Shown: positions 7,733 to 16,838 of the stretch, one piece after another
How the letters are laid out: every line of letters starts with the position of its first letter
How positions within the stretch are numbered: the stretch's first letter is position 1
Assembly (NCBI GenBank): GCA_944376695.1
Contig: CALWDM010000011.1
Span: forward strand, 1-48,981
Direction: 5' to 3'
Source of the DNA: an uncultured Mediterraneibacter sp.
GTDB taxonomy: Bacteria; Bacillota; Clostridia; Lachnospirales; Lachnospiraceae
DNA length: 48,981 nucleotides
The notes under the pieces: generated by a model
Database searches by the model: none
The model's input: only the letters and a program-made list of their open reading frames with translations
What the model was told of the DNA's origin: nothing
Made by a program: the position numbers and the translations under genes

Positions 7733-8242
7733 CTATGCAAAAAATCCGACCGCCGCGTCACCGAAAAAATACCCCGCCCCGACAAAAGCCAGGTTCCAGA
7801 GGAATATCCCTCCCAGTGAGCTGAACGTATATTTTGTAAAGTTCATCTTTACCATGCCTGCGGGAATGGAAATCAGCGTCCTTACCATAGGGAGCAGCTT
7901 GCTCACAAACACCCCCGCGCAGCCCTTTCTCCGCAAAAACTCCATCTTCTCCTCGATCACGGGCTGATGCTTTGGAAATTTCTTAAAGTAAAATCTTAGC
8001 GCCTTTCCCCCGCCGTATCTTCCCAGCAGGTACAGCGCCCAGCTCCCTGTCAGTCCCGCCGCCACGGTCAGCAGCATCACGACCGGAAAGCTGATCTCCC
8101 CTCTCGCCGCCCAGATCCCTGCCAGCGGCATGATCACCCCCGCCGGGAATCCCGGAAGGTTCAGATACTCCAACAATACAATAAGGTAGATAAAAAAAGC
8201 TCCATATTGAAGAAAATAGTTGGTAAGCTCTTGAATTGACAT
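7733..8242 (-). CDS. DedA family (VTT-domain) membrane protein
   Basis: A 169-residue DedA/SNARE-associated family protein with 4-5 hydrophobic segments. It has the re-entrant loop signature (LPGFPAGVIMPLAG near residues 32-45), a GRYGGGKALRFYFKKF segment, and the F-x-R/K-LPMVRTLISIPAGM motif near residue 120. The family acts in lipid scrambling and membrane homeostasis. The ATG at 8242 is preferred; a GTG seven codons earlier is possible, and AAAGGGGG lies about 10 bases upstream of the ATG. It is first of a DedA-GT4-DUF374 gene string with gaps below 30 bases. Confidence 0.9.
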   Translation of the reverse strand: MSIQELTNYFLQYGAFFIYLIVLLEYLNLPGFPAGVIMPLAGIWAARGEISFPVVMLLTVAAGLTGSWALYLLGRYGGGKALRFYFKKFPKHQPVIEEKMEFLRRKGCAGVFVSKLLPMVRTLISIPAGMVKMNFTKYTFSSLGGIFLWNLAFVGAGYFFGDAAVGFFA

Positions 8243-8263
8243 AAAAAAGCAGCCCCCTTTCAC

Positions 8264-8285
8264 TGTTTACAGCATAAACTGTAAA
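8264..8285. promoter_or_regulatory. inverted repeat upstream of the DedA gene
   Basis: TTTACAG (8266-8272) and CTGTAAA (8279-8285) form a perfect 7-bp inverted repeat around CATAAA; CTGTTTACAG at the left edge is itself palindromic. It lies 24 bases upstream of the DedA ATG and has no T-run, so an operator is more likely than a terminator. No regulator is assigned. Confidence 0.35.
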
Positions 8286-8339
8286 TCTTAAGGAGGCTGT
8301 TGCGAGAATCGAAAGATTTTCTAAAGATTTAACCAGATA

Positions 8340-9353
8340 CTATGTGATGCCGCGGCCGATCCCAAAATGCCGGAGTATCCACACACATACAAATGATACA
8401 AGCGTAATCACCGCGATCAGACCGGGCACTGCTGCCCAGGCAGTCAGGTCCGCCGCTTCCATGTACTTTTTATAATTATCGAGAAACAGAATATGGATCA
8501 GATAGACGCCAAAGGAACAGCTGCAAAACAAGTCGATCACTCTCTTTGTCCCCTCTCTGAAACAAACACGGGCATCGCCCAGCCTGAGCATGAACAGAAA
8601 AAACGTGACTGCCGCCAGCAGAACAAAAAAACTTTCATATGTGAGCGCGCCTTCATAATGGGATCCCTGATCCACCGTTACTCCCAGAGTAATCCCAAAT
8701 GTAGCGGCCATACTCGTCAGGCAGATCATCAGCGCCGGGCGCTGTCCCAGCGGTATGTGCCGCCGATATTTATAAAGATAATATCCCACATACAGATAAT
8801 ACGCATAAATACGGTCTCCGACAAGAGGCATATCATAATACAATTCCTGTCCGGCAAACCTGAGAAGGTAATTCAATATCACCGCCGCGGTAGTCACGAT
8901 CAGAAAGGCCTTCTCCAGCTTCATACTCATTCCTCTGCACATCACCTGCAAAAAAGGCAGCGCCAGATAAATGGGAATGAGAGCATAAAGATACCATAAG
9001 TGGGCTTCCGTCGGCTCAGTAAGTATGTCCCCCAGATCATACGGAGTGCCCATGTAAAAACGATTCCATACATAATACACTGCGCTCCACACTGTAAGCA
9101 CTGTTAAAAACCGGCCCAGCCTGCGCAAATGTTTCTTTAAATGTTCCTGCCGTCCCAGCAAAAGAGCCCCCGAAATCATAAAAAAGCATGGCACGCTGAC
9201 TCTTGCCGCTGTGTCAAGAGCGAGAGAAAATAAATATTCTCCCTGCGGGATCTTCCCGTAAGCCCGGCAGAAATAATTAGTCACATGGATCGCGATCACC
9301 AGAACGAACGACGCCATCCGAATCAGCTCCAGATTATAGTTTTTTTCTTTCAT
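8340..9353 (-). CDS. acyltransferase family 3 (AT3) membrane protein
   Basis: A 337-residue integral membrane protein with about ten hydrophobic helices. It shows the AT3 hallmarks: NLELIRMASFVLVIAIHV near the N-terminus with the catalytic-type His at about residue 23, an RVSVPCFFMISGALLL helix, and an HLWYLYALIPIYLALPFL segment near residue 118. AT3 proteins move acyl groups, usually O-acetyl, onto extracytoplasmic sugars of peptidoglycan, teichoic acid or exopolysaccharide. The ATG follows GGGAGAG and overlaps the end of dinB by 20 bases, suggesting coupled translation. The acceptor is unknown. No SGNH domain is attached, unlike OatA. Confidence 0.85.
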   Translation of the reverse strand: MKEKNYNLELIRMASFVLVIAIHVTNYFCRAYGKIPQGEYLFSLALDTAARVSVPCFFMISGALLLGRQEHLKKHLRRLGRFLTVLTVWSAVYYVWNRFYMGTPYDLGDILTEPTEAHLWYLYALIPIYLALPFLQVMCRGMSMKLEKAFLIVTTAAVILNYLLRFAGQELYYDMPLVGDRIYAYYLYVGYYLYKYRRHIPLGQRPALMICLTSMAATFGITLGVTVDQGSHYEGALTYESFFVLLAAVTFFLFMLRLGDARVCFREGTKRVIDLFCSCSFGVYLIHILFLDNYKKYMEAADLTAWAAVPGLIAVITLVSFVCVWILRHFGIGRGIT

Positions 9354-10563
9354 CTGTACTCTCTCCCGCCTTTTTCATCAGGCTTGCCTTCACGACTGCT
9401 CCCGGTCCAAAACGCGCGTTCAGCTCGTCCATTGCCTTCTTCAGACGTTTATGTTTTTCATCCGGTTCTTTTGGCATCTCCAGATCAAAGATAGAGAGCT
9501 GCTCAGGCTCCGACTCGCCTGACAGCTTTGACGTCCGTATGCCGAGCAGCCGCACCGGTTCCCCGCTCCACACCTCAAGGAACAGGCTGTACGCGGTATT
9601 CTTCAGTATCCCCGGGTCATTGGAAGGCTTTTCTAACTGCATCTGATGGGAAACTGTCCGAAAATCATGGTACTTGATCTCCATACTCACCATGCCCGCC
9701 TTCTTCCGTGCCTTTTTCAGACGTCTCCCCACGCTCTGCGCCAGTTCCTCAAACACGGCGCATACCTCTTCTTCTGTCGCCGCATCCTCCCTGAGTGTAG
9801 TGGAATTTCCAATCCCCTTTGCCTCCTCCGGCTCCGCCTGAACTACATCCCTTCCTCTGCCGTTTGCAAATTCCCACAGCATCTTCCCATGGCTCTTTAA
9901 ATGGAGGACGATCAGATCGGGGTCTGCCTGTGCCAGGTCACCGATCGTTTCGATCTCCAGCTTTTTCAGGGTCTCCACGCTGGAACGTCCCGCCATGTAC
10001 AGATCTGCGATGGGAAGGGGCCACATCTTCTCCTGGATCTCCTCCGGGAAAAGGGTATGGAGCCGATCCGGCTTCTGAAAATCCGAAGCCATCTTTGCAA
10101 GAAGCTTATTCGTGGAAATCCCGATATTTACCGTAAAGCCAAACCGTTCTTTTATACCGTCCTTGATCTCCAACGCCCCGTCCACGGGAGAAGGGTACCG
10201 GTCTGCGATGGATGTGAAATCCATATAGCACTCGTCTACACTGACCTGTTGGAGCTCTTTCGTAAATGTCCGGAGATATTCCATAAGAAGCCTGCTCTTC
10301 TCCCTGTACATCTCATGATCCGGGGGATACATAACGAGCCCCGGACACTTACGAAAGGCATTCGCAACAGGTTCCCCTGTGCGGATGCCATATCTTTTCG
10401 CCGCAGAAGATTTGGCGAGAACTACGCCGCGTCGGGATTTCTGATCCCCGCCGATGATCGCAGGTATCTCGCGCAGATCCACTGCCGAGCCGTTTTTCAA
10501 TTGTTCCACTGCAGTCCAGCTCAAGTAGGCTGAATTCACATCAATATGAAAGATAATAGCCAT
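9334..10563 (-). CDS. dinB: DNA polymerase IV (Y-family)
   Basis: A 409-residue Y-family translesion polymerase. Catalytic acidic residues are in FHIDVNSAYLSW (Asp8) and SVDECYMDF. The palm is followed by the thumb region AGRSSVETLKKLEIETIGDLA and the little-finger domain ending in RLLGIRTSKL. A beta-clamp-binding motif QLSIFD lies at about residues 355-360. It is slightly longer than E. coli DinB because of a charged C-terminal tail. The ribosome binding site is weak (GGGAT), but the start is fixed by the conserved N-terminus. I see no LexA box of the Bacillus type upstream by eye. Confidence 0.95.
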   Translation of the reverse strand: MAIIFHIDVNSAYLSWTAVEQLKNGSAVDLREIPAIIGGDQKSRRGVVLAKSSAAKRYGIRTGEPVANAFRKCPGLVMYPPDHEMYREKSRLLMEYLRTFTKELQQVSVDECYMDFTSIADRYPSPVDGALEIKDGIKERFGFTVNIGISTNKLLAKMASDFQKPDRLHTLFPEEIQEKMWPLPIADLYMAGRSSVETLKKLEIETIGDLAQADPDLIVLHLKSHGKMLWEFANGRGRDVVQAEPEEAKGIGNSTTLREDAATEEEVCAVFEELAQSVGRRLKKARKKAGMVSMEIKYHDFRTVSHQMQLEKPSNDPGILKNTAYSLFLEVWSGEPVRLLGIRTSKLSGESEPEQLSIFDLEMPKEPDEKHKRLKKAMDELNARFGPGAVVKASLMKKAGESTDERKKL

Positions 10564-10604
10564 CCGATCATCCCACTCTGTCCTGCCATTTCTCAGAAAA
10601 GGCC

Positions 10605-10910
10605 TTAATCCCTGTATGTGTTTCCAACACCGGTTTCGATCTCTTCAATATTCCCGAAGCCCGTGATATCGATCTTGACCCATCGGTCCCCATTTACCAC
10701 TATATAAGAATACTCATTCCACAATCCTTCCCTGCTGACTTCCTGAGAGATAATCTCCCCGCCCCCTGCCTGCTGGATGGCGATCTGCTGAGCCTGCTCT
10801 CCATCGATTCTGAGAATTAAGATCGCTGCCAGCGCAATGACTGCAACTGCCACCAATGCAATGACTGCTCCTATAATCGCCGCAATTCCTTTTTTTCCTA
10901 TCTTTTTCAT
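10605..10910 (-). CDS. small membrane protein with PepSY-like C-terminal region
   Basis: A 101-residue protein with a basic start (MKKIGKKG), one strongly hydrophobic segment at about residues 8-32, and a short outside domain beginning IDGEQAQQIAIQQAGGG. That segment closely resembles the SLEQAQQIALDRV start of the PepSY domain in the next gene upstream, so the two are probably related by duplication or share a ligand. AAGGAGG lies 8 bases before the ATG at 10910. The gene is 26 bases downstream of the lipoprotein gene on the same strand. PepSY domains are thought to inhibit or sense proteases; no activity can be assigned here. Confidence 0.75.
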   Translation of the reverse strand: MKKIGKKGIAAIIGAVIALVAVAVIALAAILILRIDGEQAQQIAIQQAGGGEIISQEVSREGLWNEYSYIVVNGDRWVKIDITGFGNIEEIETGVGNTYRD

Positions 10911-10936
10911 CTCATGCTCCTCCTTCGTCTTTCCTC

Positions 10937-11500
10937 TTACCATCTCTCCTCTTCCCATTTCAGGAGAGTGCCCGTATTGGCATCTATCTCAAATTCATAT
11001 TCCATTCTGTTATAAATAATATCTCCTTCGTATAAATACCAGCCGTCATCAAAATCCAGATAGATCGAAATATTGCTGGCGGTCGCTCCGGGCACTCTGT
11101 CAAGGGCGATCTGCTGAGCCTGTTCCAGGCTGATCTGTACATTGGCGCTTCCGGCGGTTCCCCAATTAGGCTGCGAGATCTGACCGGTATTATTCTGTCC
11201 CGCCGTCTGGTTCTGCCCCGTCGTCTGGTCCTGGCTCGCTGTCTGATCCTGTCCGCCAGTCGTGTCTGCAGAGCCGCTTTCAGCATTTCCCTGTGACGAT
11301 TTCAGATCATTGAGCTCTTTTTTCAGAGCGTCGACTTCCTTTTGAAGCTCCTGCTCCTTTGTCGTCTGACTCGTATCTGTCCCGCTCTCTGATGCAGAAT
11401 TTAAGATCGGGCCCGGATCTGTAGCACCGCATCCGGCCATCAGCACAGCCGTCAGTATAGTTCCTGCCAAAACTGCCATATATCTTCTTTTTTTCATCAT
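10937..11500 (-). CDS. PepSY-domain lipoprotein
   Basis: A 187-residue exported lipoprotein. The signal peptide MMKKRRYMAVLAGTILTAVLMAGC ends in a lipobox, with the lipidated Cys at about residue 24. A coiled-coil-like stretch (TKEQELQKEVDALKKELNDLK) is followed by a Q/T/G-rich low-complexity linker with DQTASQDQTTGQNQTAGQ repeats at about 78-108. A PepSY domain fills the last 65 residues (LEQAQQIALDRVPGA... YEFEIDANTGTLLKWE). AAAGGAGG lies 6 bases upstream. It was probably made to sit on the outer membrane face as a protease-modulating or sensing protein. The function is inferred from the domain only. Confidence 0.85.
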   Translation of the reverse strand: MMKKRRYMAVLAGTILTAVLMAGCGATDPGPILNSASESGTDTSQTTKEQELQKEVDALKKELNDLKSSQGNAESGSADTTGGQDQTASQDQTTGQNQTAGQNNTGQISQPNWGTAGSANVQISLEQAQQIALDRVPGATASNISIYLDFDDGWYLYEGDIIYNRMEYEFEIDANTGTLLKWEEERW

Positions 11501-11575
11501 TATGTTCCTCCTTTTCTTATCTTGATATCAGCCTAACCGACAAACATTAAAATAAGATTAAAGGAAATAATTTTT

Positions 11576-14182
11576 TTATTTTTTTTCTCCGGACAGTCCT
11601 TTCTTTATATCCGCAGCAAGCTTTCCGTCCTGCACGTCGATCAGGATCGTATCCTGCCTGCCCACATTTCCTGCAAGGATCAGCCTTGCGGCAAGCGTCT
11701 CCACATTCTTCTGCAGATATCTCTTCAGAGGCCTTGCCCCGTACATCGGGTCATACCCGCCGTCAACGACAAAGTCTTTCGCAGTCTCCGTGAGCTCGAC
11801 CCTCAGTTCCTTCTCCTCAAGTCTCCGGTTCACATCCGCTGTCAACAAGTCTATAATGGCACGGATATTCTGTTTCGTCAATGGCTTAAACATAATAATC
11901 TCATCCAGACGGTTCAGAAACTCGGGTCTGAAATGCGCTTTCAGGTCATTCATGGTCAGTTCCTGACATTTCTCATCGATGGATCCGTCGCCGCGGATGC
12001 CCTCCAGCAGGTAATTTGCCCCGATATTGGAAGTCATGATCAGGATCGTATTCTTAAAGTCCACGGTACGTCCCTGTGAATCTGTGATCCGCCCGTCGTC
12101 CAGCACCTGGAGCAGCACATTGAACACATCCGGGTGCGCTTTCTCGATCTCATCGAACAGCACGACAGAATACGGTTTCCTGCGGACCGCCTCAGTGAGC
12201 TGCCCGCCCTCGTCATATCCCACATATCCCGGAGGAGCTCCGATCAGCCTGGACACCGAGTATTTCTCCATGTACTCACTCATATCGATACGGACCATAT
12301 TGTTCTCATCGTCAAACAGGCTCTGAGCAAGCGCCTTTGCCAGCTCTGTCTTGCCGACACCGGTAGGCCCGAGGAACAGGAAGGAACCGATGGGCTTGCC
12401 GGGATCTTTGATTCCTGCCTTTGAGCGGATGATCGCCTCGGTCACAAGCTCCACGCCTTCATCCTGCCCGACCACTCTCTTGTGCAGTTCATCCGCAAGA
12501 TGGAGTGTCTTGTTCCTCTCACTCTCATTTAATTTTACCACCGGAATGCCGGTCCATCGGGAAACGATGCGGGCGATCTCCTCGTCTGTCACAGCTTCAT
12601 GGACAAGGGACAGGTCTTTTGCCTTTACCTTCTCTTCCTCTTCTTCAAGCTGTTTCTGTAACTGCGGCAGCCTTCCATACTGGAGTTCCGCTGCCCTGTT
12701 CAGGTCATACTCCCTCTGTGCCTTCTGGATGTCCTTGTTGACCTGCTCGATCTCCTCGCGGATCTTCTGGACGCGCTCTACTGTAGTCTTTTCATTCTCC
12801 CACTGTACTTTCTTTCCGGCATACTCTTCTTTCAGCCCTGCAAGCTCTTCCTGGAGATGCTCCAGCCTCTCGCGGCTTAAGCGGTCATCTTCTTTCTTTA
12901 ATGCCTCTTCCTCGATCTCCAGCTGCATCACACGCCGTCTCAGCTCATCCAGCTCTGCAGGCATGGAATCCAGCTCTGTCTTGATCAGGGCGCACGCCTC
13001 GTCTACCAGGTCGATTGCCTTATCCGGCAGAAAACGGTCGGAAATATAACGGTTGGAAAGTGTAGCTGCCGCCACAAGGGCGCTGTCTGTGATCTTCACG
13101 CCGTGAAACACTTCATACCGCTCTTTCAGCCCTCTCAGGATGGAGATCGCGTCCTCCACTGTTGGCTCATCTACCATGACCGGCTGGAAACGCCTTTCCA
13201 GAGCTGCATCCTTCTCTATATACTGGCGGTATTCATCAAGAGTAGTCGCTCCGATACAGTGCAGCTCGCCCCTTGCCAGCATGGGCTTTAACATATTCCC
13301 CGCATCCATAGCGCCGTCTGTCTTGCCGGCTCCCACAATCGTATGCAGCTCATCGATAAACAGGATGATCCTTCCATCACTGTTCTTCACTTCTTCAAGG
13401 ACCGCTTTCAGACGCTCTTCAAACTCGCCGCGGTATTTTGCGCCCGCCACAAGAGCACCCATATCGAGGGAAAAGATGGTTTTCTCCTTCAGCCCTTCCG
13501 GCACATCTCCGCTGACTATCCTCTGTGCCAGACCTTCCACAACGGCCGTCTTTCCGACGCCGGGTTCACCGATCAGCACCGGGTTGTTCTTTGTCTTACG
13601 GGAAAGGATACGGATCACATTGCGGATCTCCTCATCACGGCCAATGACCGGATCGAGCTTTTGTTCCCTTGCCCGCTCCACAAGGTCCTGCCCGTATTTA
13701 TTCAGCGTATCATAAGTTGTCTCCGGGTTGTCACTGGTCACTCTCTGATTACCCCTGACCGTTGACAGGGCATGGAGAAATCCTTCCCTGCTGATGCCAA
13801 ACTCCCGGAAGATCTGCTTCATATCTTTACTTGCATATTTTAACAGGGCAAGAAACAGATGCTCCACGGACACATACTCGTCTCCCATCTGCTTCGCCTC
13901 ATCCTCCGCATGGATGAGGACGTTGTTGAGCTCCTGACCCACATAAGCCTGACCGCCCTGGACCTTTGGGCGCTTATCAATTGCCTGCTGTACTCTGTTG
14001 ACAAAGAGCTGACCCTGGATGCTCATCTTTTCAAGTAATTTTAAAATCAGACTGTCATCCTGTGTGAGCAGGGCGTAGAGCAGATGCTCCTGCGCCAGTT
14101 CCTGATTGCCGTTATCCGCGGCGATCTTCTCACAGTTCTGGACAGCCTGTAATGAATTCTGTGTAAATTTATTAATATTCAT
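11576..14182 (-). CDS. clpB: ATP-dependent disaggregase ClpB
   Basis: An 868-residue Hsp100 chaperone that pulls polypeptides out of aggregates together with DnaK. The N-terminal Clp repeat domain (1-150) is followed by AAA1 with Walker [14 protein letters not shown] (about 205) and Walker [16 protein letters not shown] coiled-coil M-domain (about 400-520) separates it from AAA2, with [15 protein letters not shown] (about 605) and [16 protein letters not shown]. The M-domain marks it as ClpB rather than ClpA/C/X. The ATG at 14182 follows GGAGGG by 7 bases. A sigma-A promoter with an overlapping CIRCE-like operator lies just upstream, pointing to HrcA heat-shock control. Confidence 0.97.
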   Translation of the reverse strand: MNINKFTQNSLQAVQNCEKIAADNGNQELAQEHLLYALLTQDDSLILKLLEKMSIQGQLFVNRVQQAIDKRPKVQGGQAYVGQELNNVLIHAEDEAKQMGDEYVSVEHLFLALLKYASKDMKQIFREFGISREGFLHALSTVRGNQRVTSDNPETTYDTLNKYGQDLVERAREQKLDPVIGRDEEIRNVIRILSRKTKNNPVLIGEPGVGKTAVVEGLAQRIVSGDVPEGLKEKTIFSLDMGALVAGAKYRGEFEERLKAVLEEVKNSDGRIILFIDELHTIVGAGKTDGAMDAGNMLKPMLARGELHCIGATTLDEYRQYIEKDAALERRFQPVMVDEPTVEDAISILRGLKERYEVFHGVKITDSALVAAATLSNRYISDRFLPDKAIDLVDEACALIKTELDSMPAELDELRRRVMQLEIEEEALKKEDDRLSRERLEHLQEELAGLKEEYAGKKVQWENEKTTVERVQKIREEIEQVNKDIQKAQREYDLNRAAELQYGRLPQLQKQLEEEEEKVKAKDLSLVHEAVTDEEIARIVSRWTGIPVVKLNESERNKTLHLADELHKRVVGQDEGVELVTEAIIRSKAGIKDPGKPIGSFLFLGPTGVGKTELAKALAQSLFDDENNMVRIDMSEYMEKYSVSRLIGAPPGYVGYDEGGQLTEAVRRKPYSVVLFDEIEKAHPDVFNVLLQVLDDGRITDSQGRTVDFKNTILIMTSNIGANYLLEGIRGDGSIDEKCQELTMNDLKAHFRPEFLNRLDEIIMFKPLTKQNIRAIIDLLTADVNRRLEEKELRVELTETAKDFVVDGGYDPMYGARPLKRYLQKNVETLAARLILAGNVGRQDTILIDVQDGKLAADIKKGLSGEKK

Positions 14183-14217
14183 GGCTATTCCCTCCTTCAT
14201 ATCAGTGTTCTATTAGT

Positions 14218-14260
14218 AATATAGCAAGAGTTGTTAGCCATGTCAAGTATCGAGTGCTAA
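14218..14260 (-). promoter_or_regulatory. clpB promoter overlapped by a degenerate CIRCE operator
   Basis: On the minus strand, TTGACA (14241-14246) and TATATT (14218-14223) are separated by exactly 17 bases. TTAGCACTC (14252-14260), an exact CIRCE half-site, is followed by a 9-base spacer and CATGGCTAA (14234-14242), which matches 6 of 9 positions of the second half-site GAGTGCTAA. Spacing is exactly canonical and the site covers the -35. CIRCE is the binding site of the repressor HrcA; groE and dnaK are the usual targets, clpB less often. Confidence 0.75.
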
Positions 14261-14261
14261 T

Positions 14262-15410
14262 TTATGATTTCTTTACATACACATACCCATCCATAATCAT
14301 TCTCGCGGTTCTGTATATTCCAATCTTCTCCACACTTATTTTCCCATCCCGCACAGACGCCCGGGCTTCCGCCTCTATTATGCCGGATGGGTGGGCAATC
14401 TTAAGCACAGGCTCATTATGCGCCTTATCACTTAGCAGATCATATACCACACTGCCCGGTATCCTCGCCGCAGCTGCGGTAGCCACGGTTCCTGTGACAG
14501 GATAGGCTTTATGCATATGTCCCATAAATACGATCCGGGAGGTTATGTGGCTTTCTCCCTCTTCTATTTTCCGCCCATTGAAGCACTCATGACTGAGCGC
14601 TTTGCTGACAATCGAAAAAAACGGCTGAAACGGCGTCACTTTCTGTGCATCCTCCCACCGCTTCACCAGACCAATCTTCGTACATACTTCTCCCCTGATT
14701 CGCTCGATAAGCCGCATTCGCTCACTGTCCTTTTCAATCTGTTCCGGTGTTTCCGTACCTTTGAGCCCCAGTTCCCCGGCATGGACAAAGACCACGATAT
14801 TTCCAGCGTCCACTACGGAAACCCTGTAGTTTCTGCCGTCTGCGGATATGATATCCTGCTCTCTTCCGGTGGGCAGGACATTTCCTGTGATACCGCCTGC
14901 TGTCTCTGACCAGTCCAGCGTGATCTTCGCCCCAGTACCGGGAACGCCATCAATGTGATAGTCTCCTTCCACCGCAGCTTTTCCGTCAGTCACAGGAACC
15001 AAAGCCGTCAGGATACGGTTCGTGTTTGTCAGGCGTATCCTGACTGTTGTGACCGGCTCCACTGCACGGACAAGTCTCATGTCAATGGCAAAACCACCCA
15101 CTGCCGATGAAATATTCCCGCAGTTTCCGCCGTAATCGATAAAGGCTTTTTCAATGCTGACCTGTCCGAATGTATAATCCACATCCGCCTCGCCTGTGCG
15201 GCACGGAGAGATTATGGCAAGTTTGCTGGTGAGCACGTCCGCGCCGCCCAGACCGTCGATCTGACGGATATCCGGGCTTCCGAAAACAGAGAGGATCAGG
15301 CGGTCTCTTTCCTTCGGGTTCGCCGGGAGTTCATTTTCCATGATAAAGATTCCTTTGCTCGTGCCGCCTCGGACAATGGCACACCGTATCATATTCATCT
15401 GGCTGTGCAT
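14262..15410 (-). CDS. PrpF/methylitaconate-isomerase family Δ-isomerase
   Basis: A 382-residue member of the PrpF family (diaminopimelate-epimerase fold), which shifts the double bond or geometry of methylaconitate, methylitaconate or oxalomesaconate. The paired active-site residues are visible as Lys63 (VLTSKLAII) and Cys97 (YGGNCGNIS); their 34-residue spacing matches the Lys/Cys pair known in PrpF. GGTSKG near residue 16 and the C-terminal MGHMHKAYPVTGTVATAAAARIPGS are also typical. GGGAGG lies 9 bases before the ATG. It is last in the operon and overlaps the lyase gene by 16 bases. No 2-methylcitrate genes are present, so the aconitase-type hydratase next to it suggests a role like Mii of nicotinate fermenters rather than propionate catabolism. 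Confidence 0.85.
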   Translation of the reverse strand: MHSQMNMIRCAIVRGGTSKGIFIMENELPANPKERDRLILSVFGSPDIRQIDGLGGADVLTSKLAIISPCRTGEADVDYTFGQVSIEKAFIDYGGNCGNISSAVGGFAIDMRLVRAVEPVTTVRIRLTNTNRILTALVPVTDGKAAVEGDYHIDGVPGTGAKITLDWSETAGGITGNVLPTGREQDIISADGRNYRVSVVDAGNIVVFVHAGELGLKGTETPEQIEKDSERMRLIERIRGEVCTKIGLVKRWEDAQKVTPFQPFFSIVSKALSHECFNGRKIEEGESHITSRIVFMGHMHKAYPVTGTVATAAAARIPGSVVYDLLSDKAHNEPVLKIAHPSGIIEAEARASVRDGKISVEKIGIYRTARMIMDGYVYVKKS

Positions 15411-16324
15411 ATTTGTGTTCCTCCCTTCTCTCCGCATTCCTGCATCATTTGGATCATCACATGATGTCCGCTGTAATTCCCCTGTATAACAGACTTCTGG
15501 TATTCTGATAATTTCAGCAGCCTGCCAAAGTCAATCCCTGTATCATATCCCATATTTTGGAACATATATACAAGATCTTCTGTCGCTGTGTTGCCCGATG
15601 CCCCCGGGGCGAAAGGACATCCGCCCAGTCCTCCCAGGGTAGACTGGACTTTGGTGACCCCGGCTTCAGCCGCCGCCAGCGTACATGCCAGTCCCATGCC
15701 TCTTGTGTCGTGGATATGGACCATGAGTTCCAGTTCCGGACAGGTTTTTTCCACACGGCGGATTTCCTCGCGCACCTGGCGGGGATTTGCCGCACCGATG
15801 GTATCGCACAGGCAGATTTCTCTTATTCCCATCCCATACACCTGCTCTGCGAATTTTGCCAGTTCTCCTTCTTTCGGTTTACCCTCAAAGGGGCATCCGA
15901 ACGCAGTGGCAATATCCACGCAGATATTAAGATCGGGGTAAGCCTCCATGATATTCTCCAGTTCTTGCAGCGACTCCTCCCTTGTACGGTTTATGTTTGC
16001 TTTATTGTGGCTTTCGCTTAAAGAGACCACATAAGAGAGATGCCGGATTTCCGCCTCCTGCGCGTCCTCTGCGCCGCGGAGATTCGACACCAGCGCCAGC
16101 AGATCTATATTCGTATACCGGCTGACACAGTACTTTGCTACCTCTTTGGCATCCCGCATCTGGGGGATCGCCCTGGGACTAACAAAGGAGCAGATCTGGA
16201 TATGGGAGACGCCTGCATCTGCCAGGCCATCAATGATCTTCTTTTTTTCCTCTGTGGAAATCAGCTCCGCCACATTCTGCCAACCGTCCCTTGGTCCAAC
16301 TTCATAAATGTATATCTGATCCAT
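15395..16324 (-). CDS. HMG-CoA lyase family protein (candidate citramalyl- or dimethylmalyl-CoA lyase)
   Basis: A 309-residue TIM-barrel lyase. EVGPRDGWQN (8-17) carries the catalytic Arg12-Asp13; the family usually has Leu where Trp15 sits. Metal-ligand histidines are in MVHIHDTRGMG. The glycine-rich loop LGGLGGCPFAPGASGNTATEDLVYM has the catalytic-loop Cys at about residue 236. HMG-CoA lyases split 3-hydroxy-3-methyl acyl-CoAs retro-aldol. The neighbours (hydratase, CoA-transferase, isomerase) fit cleavage of citramalyl-CoA or a methylated homologue to pyruvate plus acyl-CoA, not leucine breakdown: no methylcrotonyl-CoA carboxylase is present. The gene overlaps the small hydratase subunit gene by 23 bases. 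Confidence 0.85.
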   Translation of the reverse strand: MDQIYIYEVGPRDGWQNVAELISTEEKKKIIDGLADAGVSHIQICSFVSPRAIPQMRDAKEVAKYCVSRYTNIDLLALVSNLRGAEDAQEAEIRHLSYVVSLSESHNKANINRTREESLQELENIMEAYPDLNICVDIATAFGCPFEGKPKEGELAKFAEQVYGMGIREICLCDTIGAANPRQVREEIRRVEKTCPELELMVHIHDTRGMGLACTLAAAEAGVTKVQSTLGGLGGCPFAPGASGNTATEDLVYMFQNMGYDTGIDFGRLLKLSEYQKSVIQGNYSGHHVMIQMMQECGEKGGTQICTAR

Positions 16325-16829
16325 CTACCTTCTCTCTCCTTTCCATGAGGCAGGCAAAAAGCCCGCCTTTTTCTGTCAGACCGACAATATGATTTGGAAT
16401 CGCCTGACACCTGTATGTCTCCTGACTGCTCCTGTTCGTGATCACTCCCTTTTTATAGTCGATCTCTATCTCGTCAAAATAGGCGATTTTGTCCGTCTGG
16501 CTGCATTCAATGGCAAGAATCCCCAGATTGATGCAGTTGCGGTAAAATATCCTTGCATAAGATTTTGCCAGAACAATACGGATGCCCAGCTCCTTTAGCG
16601 CCAGCGGCGCTGTTTCCCGGCTGGATCCGCTGCCCAGATTCTCCTCTGCCACAAAGATATCCCCCGGTCTGCATTTTGAAGCAAACTCCGGATCAATGGG
16701 ACTCATGGCATATGCGGCGGCCTGCTCTATGGGCAGCTCCATATACATCGGGGGAGAAATAATGTCCGTATTAATATTATCCCCATATTTTAAGCATCTT
16801 CCTCTGTATACACCACTCTCTTTTTCCAT
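16302..16829 (-). CDS. aconitase-superfamily hydratase, small subunit (LeuD/DmdB-like)
   Basis: A 175-residue swivel-domain subunit. The family start YGDNINTDIISP (15-26) is followed by the substrate-specificity loop, which reads PMYMEL (27-32). From memory, homoaconitases carry YLRT and isopropylmalate isomerases YLVY here, so the substrate may differ. EENLGSGSSRETAPLALK (62-79) is the glycine loop; the family usually has Cys where Ser67 sits. AAGGAGG precedes the ATG by 4 bases. It lies 9 bases after the large-subunit gene. No leuA or leuB is nearby, so leucine synthesis is unlikely. The closest characterised setting is dimethylmaleate hydratase (DmdAB). Confidence 0.87.
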   Translation of the reverse strand: MEKESGVYRGRCLKYGDNINTDIISPPMYMELPIEQAAAYAMSPIDPEFASKCRPGDIFVAEENLGSGSSRETAPLALKELGIRIVLAKSYARIFYRNCINLGILAIECSQTDKIAYFDEIEIDYKKGVITNRSSQETYRCQAIPNHIVGLTEKGGLFACLMERREKVDGSDIHL

Positions 16830-16838
16830 GTTTCCTCC

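Noticed and set aside
12351-13049. Long plus-strand frames opposite clpB
   Set aside because: Low-complexity Ser-rich translations are mirror products of the clpB coding sequence.
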